Assembly: GCA_025529335.1 (NCBI GenBank)
Contig: JAMYHX010000015.1
Span: 62,001 to 126,000 of the forward strand
DNA length: 64,000 bases
Direction of reading: 5' to 3'
Source of the DNA: Rhizopus sp. PT2906
Lineage: Eukaryota > Mucoromycota > Mucoromycetes > Mucorales > Rhizopodaceae
The stretch's first letter is position 1. Every line of letters begins with the position of its first letter. This document shows positions 33,614 to 45,173 of this stretch, one piece after another. The position numbers and the translations under genes were made by a program. The notes under the pieces are model-generated. The model did no database searches. It had not been told where the DNA came from and saw nothing but the letters and a program-made list of their open reading frames with translations.

Positions 33614-35018
33614 ATGGCAGCCGGCTTAGAAGACAATAACCTTGGAAGAAAGCTAAGTCATCGAGCATCCTCGGTCATTGTTGCAAGCGAGATTATACCA
33701 CCACCTGTTCATTTTGAGTCATTTAGAATATCCGATGATCAATTGAAAACGATTAAGAATAAAAAAATCCGCAAGTTTTATGAAGTAAAACAAAACTAGA
33801 AAGTTGCCCTGTGTGTTTTGTTTTTTTATTGAAATCTGTTGCTATAGGGACAAAACTCAATGATATCAAGATTTATCCATGTTGATAAAATTATCAATTC
33901 TTTGGAAAAGGGCGAACTGTCATTACCGCATAATTACGGTAGTATTTTAGCGGATGAAGAGCGTGGCTTTGTTTGTGCAGCAGCAGGAGAATCACAACCA
34001 TTATTGTCTTCTAGCCGGTCAACAACACCCGATGTAGACGGTGACAAAAAGTCCCCCATGTGGATAGTGCATCTAGCCATCAATCTATCTTTCTTTGCCA
34101 ACATTGCTCTATTTCTTACCAAAATTATCCTCGCGTGGTTTTCAGGCTCAATGGCTTTACTCGCATCTGCGTTTGAAAGCTTTTTAGATATAGTAAGCAA
34201 TGCGATCATCTTTTTCACTGTACGCATCATTCGTCAAAAAGATTATTACTCTTATCCGGTTGGAAAATCAAGGATGGAGCCATTGGGTATCGTTGTCTTT
34301 GCGGTTGTCATCACAACATCATTCTCTCAGGTGCTTATAACTTCTATTGAAAAGTTAACAAGTGGTTCTGCTTCTGAGGAAATCGATTTGAGTTTGAACG
34401 CCCTGATTGTCCTCGGCATTAACGTACTCGTTAAAGCAGCTCTCTGGATCTGGTGTGTGTCCATCAAGGGTAGTTCTAGTGTGGAAGCATTAGCATATGA
34501 TCACGAAAATGACGTTGTCTTTACGATCGCAAGTACATTATTCCCACTTGTTGGCAACTGGCTAGGTTGGAATTGGTTAGATCCTTTGGGCGCTATTTTA
34601 CTTTCGATTTACATTATTTATGAGTGGATGAATGTTTTGTTAGGTAAGATGATATATAAATGATACAAAACAACAGCATTATTAACCAAACGCAGAAAAC
34701 ATAAGGCGATTAACGGGTCAAGCAGCAAGTGCGGATGATATTAAACAACTGACCTATATGGCTTATCGTTTCTCAAAAAAGATTACAGCTGTTGACACTG
34801 TCAGAGCATATTATATTGGTGATAGATTATTAGTAGAAATCGACATTATTCTACCACCTGATTGTCCCCTGAGAGAGGCTCATGATATTGGAGAAGCCTT
34901 ACAGGATGCATTAGAGCTTATGGAAAATGTTGAAAGAGCCTTTGTTCATCTGGATTATAGTGCTGAACACGAAATTGAACATAGAAGAGTGGTTGATGGT
35001 GTTGGATTCAATGTATAA
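33614..35018 (+). CDS. Cation diffusion facilitator (Mn/Fe-type CDF, SLC30-related)
   Basis: Three exons (33614-33784, 33848-34643, 34696-35018) give 429 aa. A cytosolic N-terminal ~110 residues with KNKKIRKFYEGQN precede transmembrane helices (VHLAINLSFFANIALFLTKI; SMALLASAFESFLDIVSN; RMEPLGIVVFAVVITTSF; ALIVLGINVLVKAALWIWC; DHENDVVFTIASTLFPLVGN; WLDPLGAILLSIYIIYEW). The C-terminal cytosolic domain (VDTVRAYYIGDRLLVEIDII...VERAFVHLDYSAEHEIEH) is the CDF dimer domain. Site A helices carry ESFLDIVSN and YDHENDV instead of the HxxxD/HxxxD of Zn transporters, matching Mn- or Fe-type CDFs (DxxxN/D, DxxxD). It probably exports a divalent metal to vacuole, Golgi or mitochondria. Confidence 0.88.
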
Positions 35019-35041
35019 AAGCATTATATGAATAAATCTAT

Positions 35042-35766
35042 TTATTGATGTTGAAGATACTTTTGGCACTTCTTTTTTAATTGTGCTGCTGTGTGTTGAT
35101 ATATGTTTAATTCCTTATCCCAAAACATGGCTTTATAGTCATCTCCATGCTTATCAATCAGTTTCTTGATCCAATCTGTTTCAAAATCTGATTGATGCTT
35201 TTCACGATGGAAAGCATTAGCAGCCTGTTCTTCAAGTTGTCGGACTATATCTGTCTTTGCTTCCACAGGAGGTACTTCTTCATCCAAGATCTCATCATGG
35301 CTCTTGGCTTCACCCACTATCACTCGTATGACATTGCCTTCGTCGTCACGTTGAATTAAACCTTCTCCTGGCCGTAGAGACTTTTTTATCTTTTCGATCT
35401 CTTCCTCGGTCAGTTCTTTTGGAACACTAGCTTCCTCTGTCTGTTGTGGTTGATCAGGCGTATTCTTCTCTGTGCCTCCTGTTTGACCATTTAAGGATGG
35501 CAGTAATCCGAGCTTAGCATAACTATTATCGGTTATTAAAAGTGTATTTTGAATAAATTCAAACTTACTTTTGCTTTAATGTTAGTCTTTTATCCCAGTT
35601 GGCTTTGATAATCGCATTTCCCTAAGAGTCAATCAGTAACCGTAGATCTACTCTTAATTGATAGATCGCTTACTGTAATAGTAACTCTTTTTCTATGTCT
35701 ATCTGCTGTTCTTCTTGTGTTCTTGTTTGTACTTCTTCTTGCTTTCTTTTGACGAGGTGTAGCCAT
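35042..35766 (-). CDS. NOP16: Ribosome biogenesis protein Nop16
   Basis: Three exons (35766-35674, 35621-35569, 35522-35042) give 208 aa. Recognised from the very basic N-terminus (PRQKKARRSTNKNTRR), the GNAIIKANWDKRLTLKQ core that corresponds to the conserved IxxxWDxxxTLxQN motif, NYAKLGLLPSLN after it, and the C-terminal DWIKKLIDKHGDDYKAMFWD, NIYQHTAAQLKKKCQKYL. Nop16 is a 60S assembly factor in the nucleolus. The gene converges on the CDF gene with 23 bp between stop codons. Confidence 0.9.
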
Positions 35767-36297
35767 GTTTATATTTAATAAAAAGAGAGAGAGAGAGAGA
35801 GGTACACTGTCTTTTTTTTGTTTAGAAAAAAAAAAATTGCGACTGTGACTATGTTTCTTGGCTTTTTCCAAAAAAAGACATTCCCTTTCTCTCTCGTTTT
35901 TTTTTTTATCATAGAATAATGCATGAAAACGATCGGCCAAAATAGATAAATTTAACAAAGACTGTCCTTTGAGTATCCATGACAAATCATTGTGTTTATA
36001 TAAGAAACACATGTCTGTTATTACAATCCTCGTCTTTTTACTTTTTAAACAAAGAAATGACTACAAATGTACGAAAGAGACATAAAATGAGACATAAAGA
36101 AGAGAGAGAGAGAGAGAGAGAGAGATAGCAATGATAAACAGCAGACTATAAAAAAGCCACTGTGTTTATTTGTTTGACAGTTTTTGATAAACTCCAGAAC
36201 ATTTAAAAACAGGTATAAATATGTATTCTTTTTCTTATCATCTCGTCAATTCATTTTTTTTTTCTTTTTCTTTTTCTTATTTGACGTGTGATTTTTG
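35767..36297. other. Divergent region between NOP16 and the MBOAT gene
   Basis: No gene. A (GA)n run of ~24 bp lies at 36101-36124, with another GA block at 35783-35800. An open frame across 35629-36012 on the minus strand reads through NOP16 exon 1 and is explained by it. Confidence 0.5.
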
Positions 36298-37715
36298 ATG
36301 TTTTCTGGTGGTGAGCAAAGAATAACTTTGCCTGCTATTATTTATCTGCTCCTACTTTGGACACCTGCATCATTCCTATTTGCCCTTATCATTATACCTG
36401 AACACAGGGTCAACAGAGCAATAAAGCAGATTCTAGCAACTCCATTACTTGCTGTACAATTCCTGCTCCCATTTGCCATTGCAAGTGAATCAAAAGGTAA
36501 CACACCTTTTTCATTTTTGTTGTTGTTGTTGTTGTTGTTGTTGTTATTCCCGCTCACTGTTTAAAATAGTACTCAATTTAGTTTGTTCAGTCCTCAACTT
36601 TAACGTATGGTTACGATTCATAGGATTATTCTTGGTAGACCCTCTTGTTGAAGAAAATCCAGCATACACAACAGTCAAGAATCTGTGGATCGAGTTTTGG
36701 AGTTGTATGCGAGAATTCCCAGAGGTGGCAACAAAAAATGGCAAGACATCGAAAGTAAAGGAATATACAAAAGATAGGGTAAGTCAAGGTAGCCGTAGAT
36801 ATTGAGACCACTGACAACTTTTTGAAATAATAATAAAGAGCTTTTATCACATCATCCTTCTCTTATTCCTCGAATTACTTACACTCGATGTTGTTGCAAC
36901 ATGGATTACATCATTCAGTAGCCGGGAGATAAACGCACTAGCTACAGAACGACCTATGCTATTCTTTATATTCTTTGTAGCAGCCAATATCCTGCTAACG
37001 AGCACATTCAATTCAATTGGATATGCGCTTCAACTCTTTTATTGTATCTTTATAGAAGGGGGCTCATATTCTTCTGGTAACTATAAAATTCAGATACGCG
37101 TGTGTGTGTATGTGTGTGTCAACATGTTGCTTATGGTGTCTTGTAGAACAATGGAGACCCATGATGAATTATCCGGTGAAGGCAAAGAGTCTAAACGAAT
37201 TCTGGTCTCAACGATGGCATCAAGTATTCAAACAGACTTGGCTGGCGATCCCTTTTCGTCCTGTTCGCATACTTTCTGCACGTGGTCTTTCTAGCATTAT
37301 GAAGAACCCAAAAAGCATTTCATTTATGCTGGCATTTATTTCCGTTTTTGTCATATCTGCATTAATGCATGAGTACGCTATCGCTGCTAATCATGGATTA
37401 TCTATCTACAGACGCTTCTTCATGGGTGAACAATTGCTTTTTTTCATGGCTCATGCTCTTGGCGTTCTAATTGAACAGACAATGCAAGCCACCGTTGTGA
37501 AAAGATGGCTTATCAAATCAACCATTGCTCACAAGTTAATTGGACATATTTGGACAGTTACCTTTGGTTACTTTACATTTTATTATATAATGAATGGATT
37601 CATAAGTAGTGAATTCTATGCTGAAAATCCAATTAGGTTTCTTAATCCATACATCTTACGGATCGTACGTGAAACACCAGCCCTTCGACCGTACTTTGGC
37701 AGTTATATTTATTAA
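36298..37715 (+). CDS. Wax synthase-like MBOAT acyltransferase
   Basis: Four exons (36298-36496, 36570-36778, 36839-37076, 37147-37715) give 404 aa, strongly hydrophobic with about eight membrane segments (LPAIIYLLLLWTPASFLFAL; ATPLLAVQFLLPFAIA; SFYHIILLLFLELLTLDVV; PMLFFIFFVAANILL; ISFMLAFISVFVISALMHEY; LLFFMAHALGVLIEQ). The wax-synthase/MBOAT_2 signature is visible: MMNYPVKAKSLNEFWSQRWH, followed by the putative catalytic His in SALMHEYAI. It likely esterifies an acyl group to an alcohol in the ER; the substrate cannot be deduced. An (TTG)n stretch in the first intron (36518-36544) is intronic, not coding. Confidence 0.82.
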
Positions 37716-38067
37716 GCAACACTTCAAATAACCCACAAAAGGTTTGGCGTGTATTTTTCATATGGTTTACTTTGAAAGTAAGTTACACAAATATATTACA
37801 ACACTACTGATTTAAACAATATTTATAACAATAGCAATTGCGAAAAGAATGTAAAGGAGAGAGAAGGGCATTGATTTACACTTTATTCAAAAATAAAGAA
37901 TAATAAACAGGGTCAATTGAAGATATTGATCGGAGTGAGTACATTATACATTGTCTGGAGAATCACAGTAGTGCAAGTGCTACCATAAAGAATCGAGACA
38001 CTATTTTTTTTCTCTCTTTCTTTTCTTCTTTCTTTCTTTTATATACACTCAATTGATACGATAGTGA
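37716..38067. other. Intergenic, no gene seen
   Basis: 352 bp between same-strand genes. Pyrimidine-rich (TTTCTTTCTTTC near 38028-38040) just before the next start codon, a common promoter feature here. Confidence 0.4.
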
Positions 38068-40570
38068 ATGACCATATTAGAACCACCTCCTCGACCCAAT
38101 AAAAGTAAATTGAGAACCTTACGCCCAGATGGTCTTTCTCTAAGTCCCTTCGTGACGCCAACAACCTCTCCAACAGAAGTAACCGAGGAAGATTATTTCT
38201 CTCTTGTAACTTCATCTTCATTTGATGAAAGGACAGCACTACACCCTACAGCAACTCCATCACACAGCTTACGAGAACAGCCCAAGTACAGGAGTAGATT
38301 TACAGAGCATTTTGATGATCATAGTAGAGACATTATTGAAGAAGAATTTGCTGGACTCTTTTCCCTAATACAACCTAGTTCTCCACGTCCATCCAAGCCT
38401 GAACAGGTGAAGCAGTCAAAGAGTCTTGCTGTCATTTCTGAAAACTCTGCAAAATCAGACACGGTACCAAAGAAAGCCTTGGTTAAATCCTCAAGCACAA
38501 ATACAGTCACTGTTTCTTCAACTGAACTCGCCAACACATCACCAGGATACGCAAGAAAGAATTCTCAACCAGCACCTTCCTTGTCTACACCACTACAATC
38601 ATCCAAGGGCATTCCGAGTCCAAGAAAATTTGGTAGCAGTGGATCCATATTGAACGCATCTAGTATACCTGCAGCAGGCTCTCTGCACTCTAGTATGTCA
38701 GAACAATCGGATTCATTAGCATCCAATATAGCAACCAAGCTAAATAGAGCAGACGTGATTATTGAACGCTTAGAGAGCTGGAACGACTTTTTAAAATCGA
38801 TCACTGGATGGCTCGAAGAGGTTGCAAAGATAAACATGCAGAGTGGTCGAGGATACCTGCAAAGAGCAGGATCATACCTGAATATGAATACAGAGGATAG
38901 TGAATACATTCGATCTCTTCAAAATGGGCTTCAGACACTTGTGAACAAATTATCGTCCGAGCAGCAGGATCTCTCAAGCACGATCCATCGAGACCATTTA
39001 CCAGGCATTTATAAGCTTCGAAAGGAATGCAAAGAAAAGATACAAAGACTCAAAGCAGATACTTCTTTATCCATGGACGAATTATATCGACGTGCTGAAG
39101 TAACAAGAAGCAAGATGAATTATTTAAATCGATGTTGTAAGCAAGCAGAACGAATGAAGGGACAAATCGAAATGGACCCTTGGTTAGCCAATCTCCGTAA
39201 GAAAAACATATACATATATAAACATGATTTAAACCCATTGATATATGCCCCTTCCTCCTGATTAGACGTCCTTCGACAATTGAAGAGAGAAGTGGATGAG
39301 GAAAATCGATTGAGACTTTTGATGATACCCATTCAAAACGAAACAAAAGAATTTGAGCAAAGACTATTTCAACTCGTCAAACCAGCTATTGATTACTGCT
39401 GTAAAGCACTCGCAAAGGAGTCTATAATGATGACTCCACCAGAACAGGAATGGAGTCAATTTTGTAAGATGCATCAAAAGGAACTGGTTGACGAACAACG
39501 TCCGATCAAGAACTACTTGAAGATAAATTATCCAAACAAGCTTCATCCCTTTGTTATGACTTTAATCAAGGGCCCAATGAAACGACGTGTTGGTGTTCGA
39601 AAGCAGTTCATTGAACGATACTATGTACTTAGTCAAGGTAGTTCTCTTTAAATAAGGATACCCTGAAAGACTTAGCTTTTTTATTGTAGGAGGATACCTT
39701 CACCAGTTCACTATGGACAATAAAGTGTCACCAGAGAAAACGATCTATATACCCTCGGTTACCATCGTTCCTTCAATTGATCTATCCTCAGCCCTATATC
39801 AACATTACAGTGAGGATAGCTATACATTTGAAATCTGCAGACCGGGCACAAATGTTCTCCAAAAGGACAAAGTGTCGGTGTTTCGTACGACAACCAAACA
39901 GGAATTAATCGACTGGTGCACATGTCTCGTCCAAGTTGCTTCGGGAAACTTGCTTACGGAAACTAGTTCTAATATATCCCATCCTTCTTCTCCCACTTAT
40001 AGTGGATGCTCGGTCAAATCAAATGAGTCAATACTTGATCCATCAACAGCGCAAGGTAATAGAATAAGAAAATCAAGTTTCCCTTCAAGGACTCCTTTGC
40101 ATTCCCCTTCTCCACTTCATTCGTCTGGGTTAAAAATCGCCAATAATGATTCATTCATAATTGAACCATCCTCTGCCTTCTCTACTGATTCTCAAATTCA
40201 GGACAGTGCTATTCATTATGAAGAAGAAGAAGAAGAAGAAGACAGGATCAGTATCGCAAGCAACTCTACAGCCAAAGTGCCATTAGAAAGTGGATCACGA
40301 GAAAATAATGATGAAGCCGACCGCTTAGATTCAAATGAAAATATACATGGTCAAGAAGAAAATAGACAAAGAGAACCGTCTGTCATTAGTACAATCTTTG
40401 ATGATGCTCAGTCGTCAGTGTACTTTTCATCCACATCAGCGCCGCCTTCTCCAGCTCTTTCAGCACAGTCATCCATTATTTCTTTCCCGGGTCTCGGACC
40501 ATTGGAAGTAACTAATGAACAAGTAGAAGTGTACAAACCAACATTGTCGCTAAACCTTGAATCTGAATGA
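38068..40570 (+). CDS. BAR-PH domain protein, Slm1/Slm2-like
   Basis: Three exons (38068-39196, 39266-39637, 39690-40570) give 793 aa. The first ~220 residues are Ser/Pro-rich. A helical BAR/F-BAR-type region follows (ERLESWNDFLKSITGWLEEV, YLQRAGSYLNMNTEDSEYIR, LYRRAEVTRSKMNYLNRCCK, VLRQLKREVDEENRL). Next is a pleckstrin homology domain with MKRRVGVRKQFIERYYVLSQ, GGYLHQFTMDN, FEICRPGTNVLQ and the closing KQELIDWCTCLVQVA helix. The remainder is acidic and Ser-rich. This order is that of fungal Slm1/Slm2, PI(4,5)P2-binding eisosome and TORC2 effectors; the family call is inferred from architecture. The intron between exons 2 and 3 falls within the PH domain. Confidence 0.75.
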
Positions 40571-40994
40571 TGATTTATACCTTGGTTTTATATTTTTAAA
40601 CGAAATTACATAATAAAAAAAGAATCTTATGATGTTTGTATGGAGAGATCAAGTGTAACTTTGATACACAAATTAAGCTCAATGTTTAGACGTGTGAAAT
40701 ATGATGCAACGTAATTGCATTAGATGACGAACAAGTTAGTATTACAAACGGTGAAGAAGTTGGAAATATGCAAGGCACGTTTTATAGGTGACTCAAGAGT
40801 TACATTGTTAAATTGATCCCTTCTTCTCAGGGCCTTCTTTTTTCATTGTGTACAATAGAACGTGCTGGTACAACCAATGAATTCTGGAACTTCGTACAGA
40901 GCCGAAAGTGGTACCCAATAAGAAATTATTATAGTTTTAATCGATTGTTATACACAAAAAAATAAAAAGGGTAAATTATTACGGAGGGGGGGAA
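40571..40994. other. Convergent intergenic region
   Basis: 3' flanks of the BAR-PH gene and the permease gene. No open frame or RNA gene seen. Confidence 0.45.
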
Positions 40995-42575
40995 TTAAAG
41001 ACGGTAGATAAAGTTGGGATCTTGAACGTCTGTCAAGTTATCTTCAACATTGGTGACTGTGGATGAAGGATTAGAGATTCTTTGTCTGTTGACCTTGGCC
41101 ATTTGTGCTCTAACGAGAAGCATCAATAAGATGACGATACAGTTACAGATAATGTATGTAAGCATGGCAGGGAGATAGACGGGCTTGGTGCTATCAACCA
41201 TCAAGAAAGGACCGACAAAATTACCAATAGTGTAAAAGACCATGAAGACACCGTTATAGAAAATCTTCTTGGTGTATCCAGAAACGTTGTTTGAAAGGGC
41301 TGTCATCATCAAGACGTATGCACCACCAAAGCCATTGGAGAGGTAAACACCAATAAGTTTTGTTCGAACATCGGGTAAGGCAACAAGAAGGATCAAACCG
41401 AGAATATCAATACACATACAGAGTGCAATGATGTAAAAGAGTTGCTTTGTCTTTTTACTGAGGAAAACAGCCAAACCGATCCAAACGATGAAACTCAGAC
41501 CACTTCCGAGTGTGATGAAGATGGATTGAATACCCTTTTTTATAGTGTTAGTTTTCATATATCTTTGTTTCAATCATTGACTTACAGTAAAACCAAAGTC
41601 CATAGCAATCAAAGGAATATAACTGACCATAGCACCATTTTGGATAGTGATGAAGAGACAAGAAACCATGAATGCCCAGAAACGGAATTCTTTCAAGGCT
41701 TCAAACATTTGTTCCTTCTTGATGGCAGATGTTCTAACGACACCGTTATCACGAATACGTTCTTCAACGAGGATTTCTTGTTCAGGGTTAAGTTGTAAGG
41801 CAGGTGATTTGGGGTTATCAATCAAGAAGAAGAAAGTAACGGCGGAAAGAAGAACAGTACAGCAACCCAAGATGAGCATCAACCACTTCCATTTAGCAAT
41901 ACCATGATCATTGGGCATAACCTGTATACCGTAAGAAATCAGACCACCGACAACTGTAGCTACACCATTGAAAATCCAGAAAAGACCAAGTCTGACAGCT
42001 TGTTCTGACTTGCGATAAAAGGTACTGACGAGAAGAGTTAAGGCAGGATAGATACCAGCTTCGAAACAACCAAGCAAGAATCTCAATGCGGTAACTTGAG
42101 CGAAATTAGTAGCTGCGGTAGTGCATGCAATAACTGCACCCCAAAGGAAAATAATGACACCAATGTATCTTCCGATGGGTAATTTTTGCAAAAGGAAGTT
42201 ATTTGGGAATTGGTAGACCAAGAAACCCAAGTAAAAGATGGAAGAAATGACATTGTATTGAGTGGGTGACAAGCTCAAATCTTGTTTGATGTTTAAGGAA
42301 GCAGAGTATTGAATGGTTGCCTTATCAACGTACTATGTGTCCTAAAAGATCAGCAACTATTTTTTCATTTATTCATTCAGTATTGAGAAACTTACCTGAA
42401 AGAAATCAATCATACAGATGATAGGTAAGATATATAAATCGATTTTTCTGACGAGAGCCTTTTCTTCTGCTGACATAGGAACATCATCTTGTTCGTAGTC
42501 GTCGTAACGTCCGATCTCTTCTTTATCGTAGGCGCTTGTCAAAGACTTGTTTGACATCTTTTCTTGCATGTCCAT
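40995..42575 (-). CDS. MFS anion:cation symporter, Dal5/allantoate permease-like
   Basis: Three exons (42575-42396, 42332-41586, 41534-40995), all phase 0, give 488 aa. A cytosolic N-terminus is followed by 12 predicted membrane helices. Typical ACS-family features: KIDLYILPIICMIDFFQ at the first helix, YVDKATIQYSASLNIKQDL (the D-K-A motif of allantoate-type permeases), YNVISSIFYLGFLVYQFPNN, RFLLGCFEAGIYPALTLLVS, and YRKSEQAVRLGLFWIFNG. Family members import allantoate, nicotinate, pantothenate or similar carboxylates by proton symport; the substrate here is unknown. The central loop between halves has a charged segment (PEQEILVEERIRDNG). Confidence 0.9.
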
Positions 42576-43937
42576 TTTAATTTGTATTGTTCTCTACGAT
42601 GATGACTGTGTTGACTAGTACTGATTTATAAAATCTGATTAGATAAAGGATGATGAAGGAAAGAAGGACCGAGAAGGTGAAGGAGGAAAGAGAGGAGGGA
42701 AGAAAGAGAGAGAGAGAGAAAAAGAGAGATGAGTGAGGATCTTATGCTTTTTTTTTGTAGAAGTGTGGAGCTTGAATTGCTTCTTGTGTTTCCAGGCAAT
42801 GCTAAAAGACTCTCGTGGTTTATTAACATTTCTACTAAAGTGCTCGCCTTTTTTTTTTGTTTTTCAGCAAAGGAAGTGTCTTTAGAAAAAAGCGCCTGAT
42901 GATATGTATAAACTACGCTCCGCCATGCATATTAGTGCAACCATCTTAGAGCACGTACTCCTCGGAGTATAAGAAAACTAAAAACGGTCTAGCTTGGAGG
43001 AACATTTACATTAGTGATTCACAAATTATAAAGTAGGATGTGTTTCTTTATTTGGTTGCACTAAAGATATTTCCAAAGAGGACCCTTTTTCCTTTCTCTT
43101 TTCTGGTATAGCTTTCTTTTTTTTCTTTTTTTTTTGTTGCTATCCTTTTTAGCAGAAACGGCAAGATGACACAGTGAACGTTCTCGTAGCACCATCTTGA
43201 AGTCTTGTTGTTGAGTATTGTGCACTGTTTCACACTCCAAGAAACATTCTATAACTTTTTTTTTTTAAAAAAAAAATAGGTTAATTTTATATGATTCTCA
43301 TTACTGCAAGTATTTAATATGTATTTATTATACAGTTATACAATTGTTTCAATCAACAATAAAAAAAAACAGGAACTACTCTTTAAAAAGGCTATATTGT
43401 AGCACATTTTATAATTACTTTTATATTTAAATATGTCACTTTGGGTTGCACCCGTAATCGATCATCTTGTGTTCCTTTCTTTGTAATTTAATTTCCTCTT
43501 TTCATTCCTCCTTCTCTGTCACTGTTTTTGTTTATTTGTAAGTTTAAAATAGTGAGTGCTTCTTTTAAAAATAAAATTTGATCCGAAAAAAGCAAAAAGA
43601 TGGTGAGTTTGTAAAAGAAGCGAGGGAATGATGTTACACTTGTACTATTTGTAACTCCGGAATTCATTGAAAATGAAATAATACACAGATCAATAGAATA
43701 AGGCAAGTATGAAAAGAAGACAAGATATATATTTTACTAAAGTTCATTGATATCTGAATGAATTTATTATATTAATAAAAAAATGATAAAAGAGATTTAA
43801 TTTCTAGAGTTATTTTAAGCTGCAGATGGGAAATCAAAGTTGTGATCAGTGCTAACCAGCCAAAGCATTTTTATTTTGCGCGCGCGCGCGCAAATCAAAA
43901 ATAGATCATCACTCATTACCATTATTTAGCTGTATCA
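42576..43937. other. 1.36-kb intergenic stretch with homopurine tracts
   Basis: Permease promoter side and PLC-like gene 3' flank. It contains GA/GAAA blocks (42660-42732), T and A runs (43256-43276) and a GC-only palindromic core (listed separately). Small open frames are not protein-like. No RNA gene recognised. Confidence 0.45.
43875..43894. repeat. 20-bp palindrome with 14-bp alternating GC core
   Basis: GCGCGCGCGCGCGC at 43878-43891, flanked by TTT and AAA so that 43875-43894 is a perfect palindrome. Alternating GC of this length favours Z-DNA or cruciform and is out of character with the AT-rich surroundings. It starts 44 bp beyond the 3' end of the PLC-like gene. Confidence 0.9.
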
Positions 43938-45076
43938 CTAGACTGAGGTTATCATAAAAAGACTAGCTATCACACTAATAAAAATTCTGTATTGAATGTT
44001 CTTGATGACTACGGCTGAGCTATTTGTGTTATCGATCAGTATATGTTTCGTGGGGTTTAATCCATTCTGATAAACATTTATTGTATTTCCAGGTATTCTT
44101 AAAGTTGTCTTGTTTTTATCAACCTTTGTTTGATTTACACCATTCAGTTTGGCTACTATAGACAGTGCTTCCCCTAATTGGTAGAAATCAACTTCGATAA
44201 AATTCGGCTTTTTGTGTAATACCGCGGTGCAATTATCTACATGGCTGGCAAGCGATTGGCTATTGACTAATAAAGCATTCGATTTTACAGGTGTCTTTAC
44301 CGCAAAACCAGCTATCTCAATTACACCATACATAAAGTGATTCATAACATACATTAAATCAGTCGAGCTCTTGTTTGACGCAATCCTATCCACATCACAA
44401 TTGAATCCTTGTAATTCTGTATTTTCAAATGGTGTTTCAAACACTCTGGAGAATTGATCCATTAACCTGAAGCGAACGTAAGAACAAAGTTACTGATATA
44501 TGCTTAATTAATAATGTACCATGGAATATCATCTTCACGTGCACTAGAATCTATAAAGTTCACTACTCGCTTGCCTGACTGGATCATCTCTTGAAGCGTA
44601 GGCCACATATCAGACGAATTATGTATATAGACAAAGGGCATGATCTCACTAGCCTTGTAGGCTTGCTCTATTTCTGTAGGTTGAATATTATGTAAATTAT
44701 TCCACATGATGGTAATCACTTCCTTTGGGTTCTGCTTTAGCCAAAAGGCTATCTCATTCAGGACATCCGTGGCTGGCCCTCCATCAAGTACCTCACACAG
44801 TGTGTGACATACGTGCACAGACGATGGTGTTTCATCTGCAACCGAAACTGCGGTTAACTTGATTCCCCGTACACCATCATTGAGTTGCTGTGTGATCGAA
44901 TTGTCTTGGGTGGCCGCAATACTAGGCGATAAAGCATACGAATCATGGGTGACCAAGAAAGTGACGTTGTTATAAGCTTGATTACAGAGATGATGGCCGC
45001 CATTGCATTCAGCACATAGACCAATTATAAAAAGGCAGATGAATAAAAAGATAGACACAAAGGTCATCATTTTCAT
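43938..45076 (-). CDS. Secreted/GPI-anchored PI-PLC X-like phosphodiesterase
   Basis: Two exons (45076-44520, 44466-43938) give 361 aa. An N-terminal signal peptide (FVSIFLFICLFIIGLCAEC) and a C-terminal hydrophobic tail (YRIFISVIASLFMITSV) suggest a GPI-anchored surface protein. The PLC-like domain shows NNVTFLVTHDSYALSP (first catalytic His), QLNDGVRGIKL, VHVCHTLCEVLDGGPA (second His), WLKQNPKEVITIMWNN, and MIQSGKRVVNFID. The family resembles bacterial PI-specific phospholipase C; many fungal members lack proven activity. Both candidate catalytic histidines are present. Many Asn-X-Ser/Thr sites support secretion. Confidence 0.82.
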
Positions 45077-45173
45077 TACTGGGTATGTCTTTTTTTATTT
45101 CAAGAAAAATAAAAGGGGAGTGAAAACTAGAATTGTAAAATGGCCAGATGAAAATAAAAGAAAATGTAGAGTA

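Noticed and set aside
33614..35018. Biosynthetic or metal-homeostasis gene cluster
   Set aside because: The CDF and ZIP genes are 26 kb apart with unrelated housekeeping genes between them; no shared regulation visible.
35629..36012. Minus-strand frame of 127 codons before NOP16
   Set aside because: It includes the true NOP16 exon 1 but runs on through upstream low-complexity DNA and the donor at 35673; the real start is the ATG at 35766.
36449..36560. Cys-rich coding run in the MBOAT gene
   Set aside because: It is the (TTG)n repeat of the first intron read in another frame; splicing at 36496/36570 removes it.
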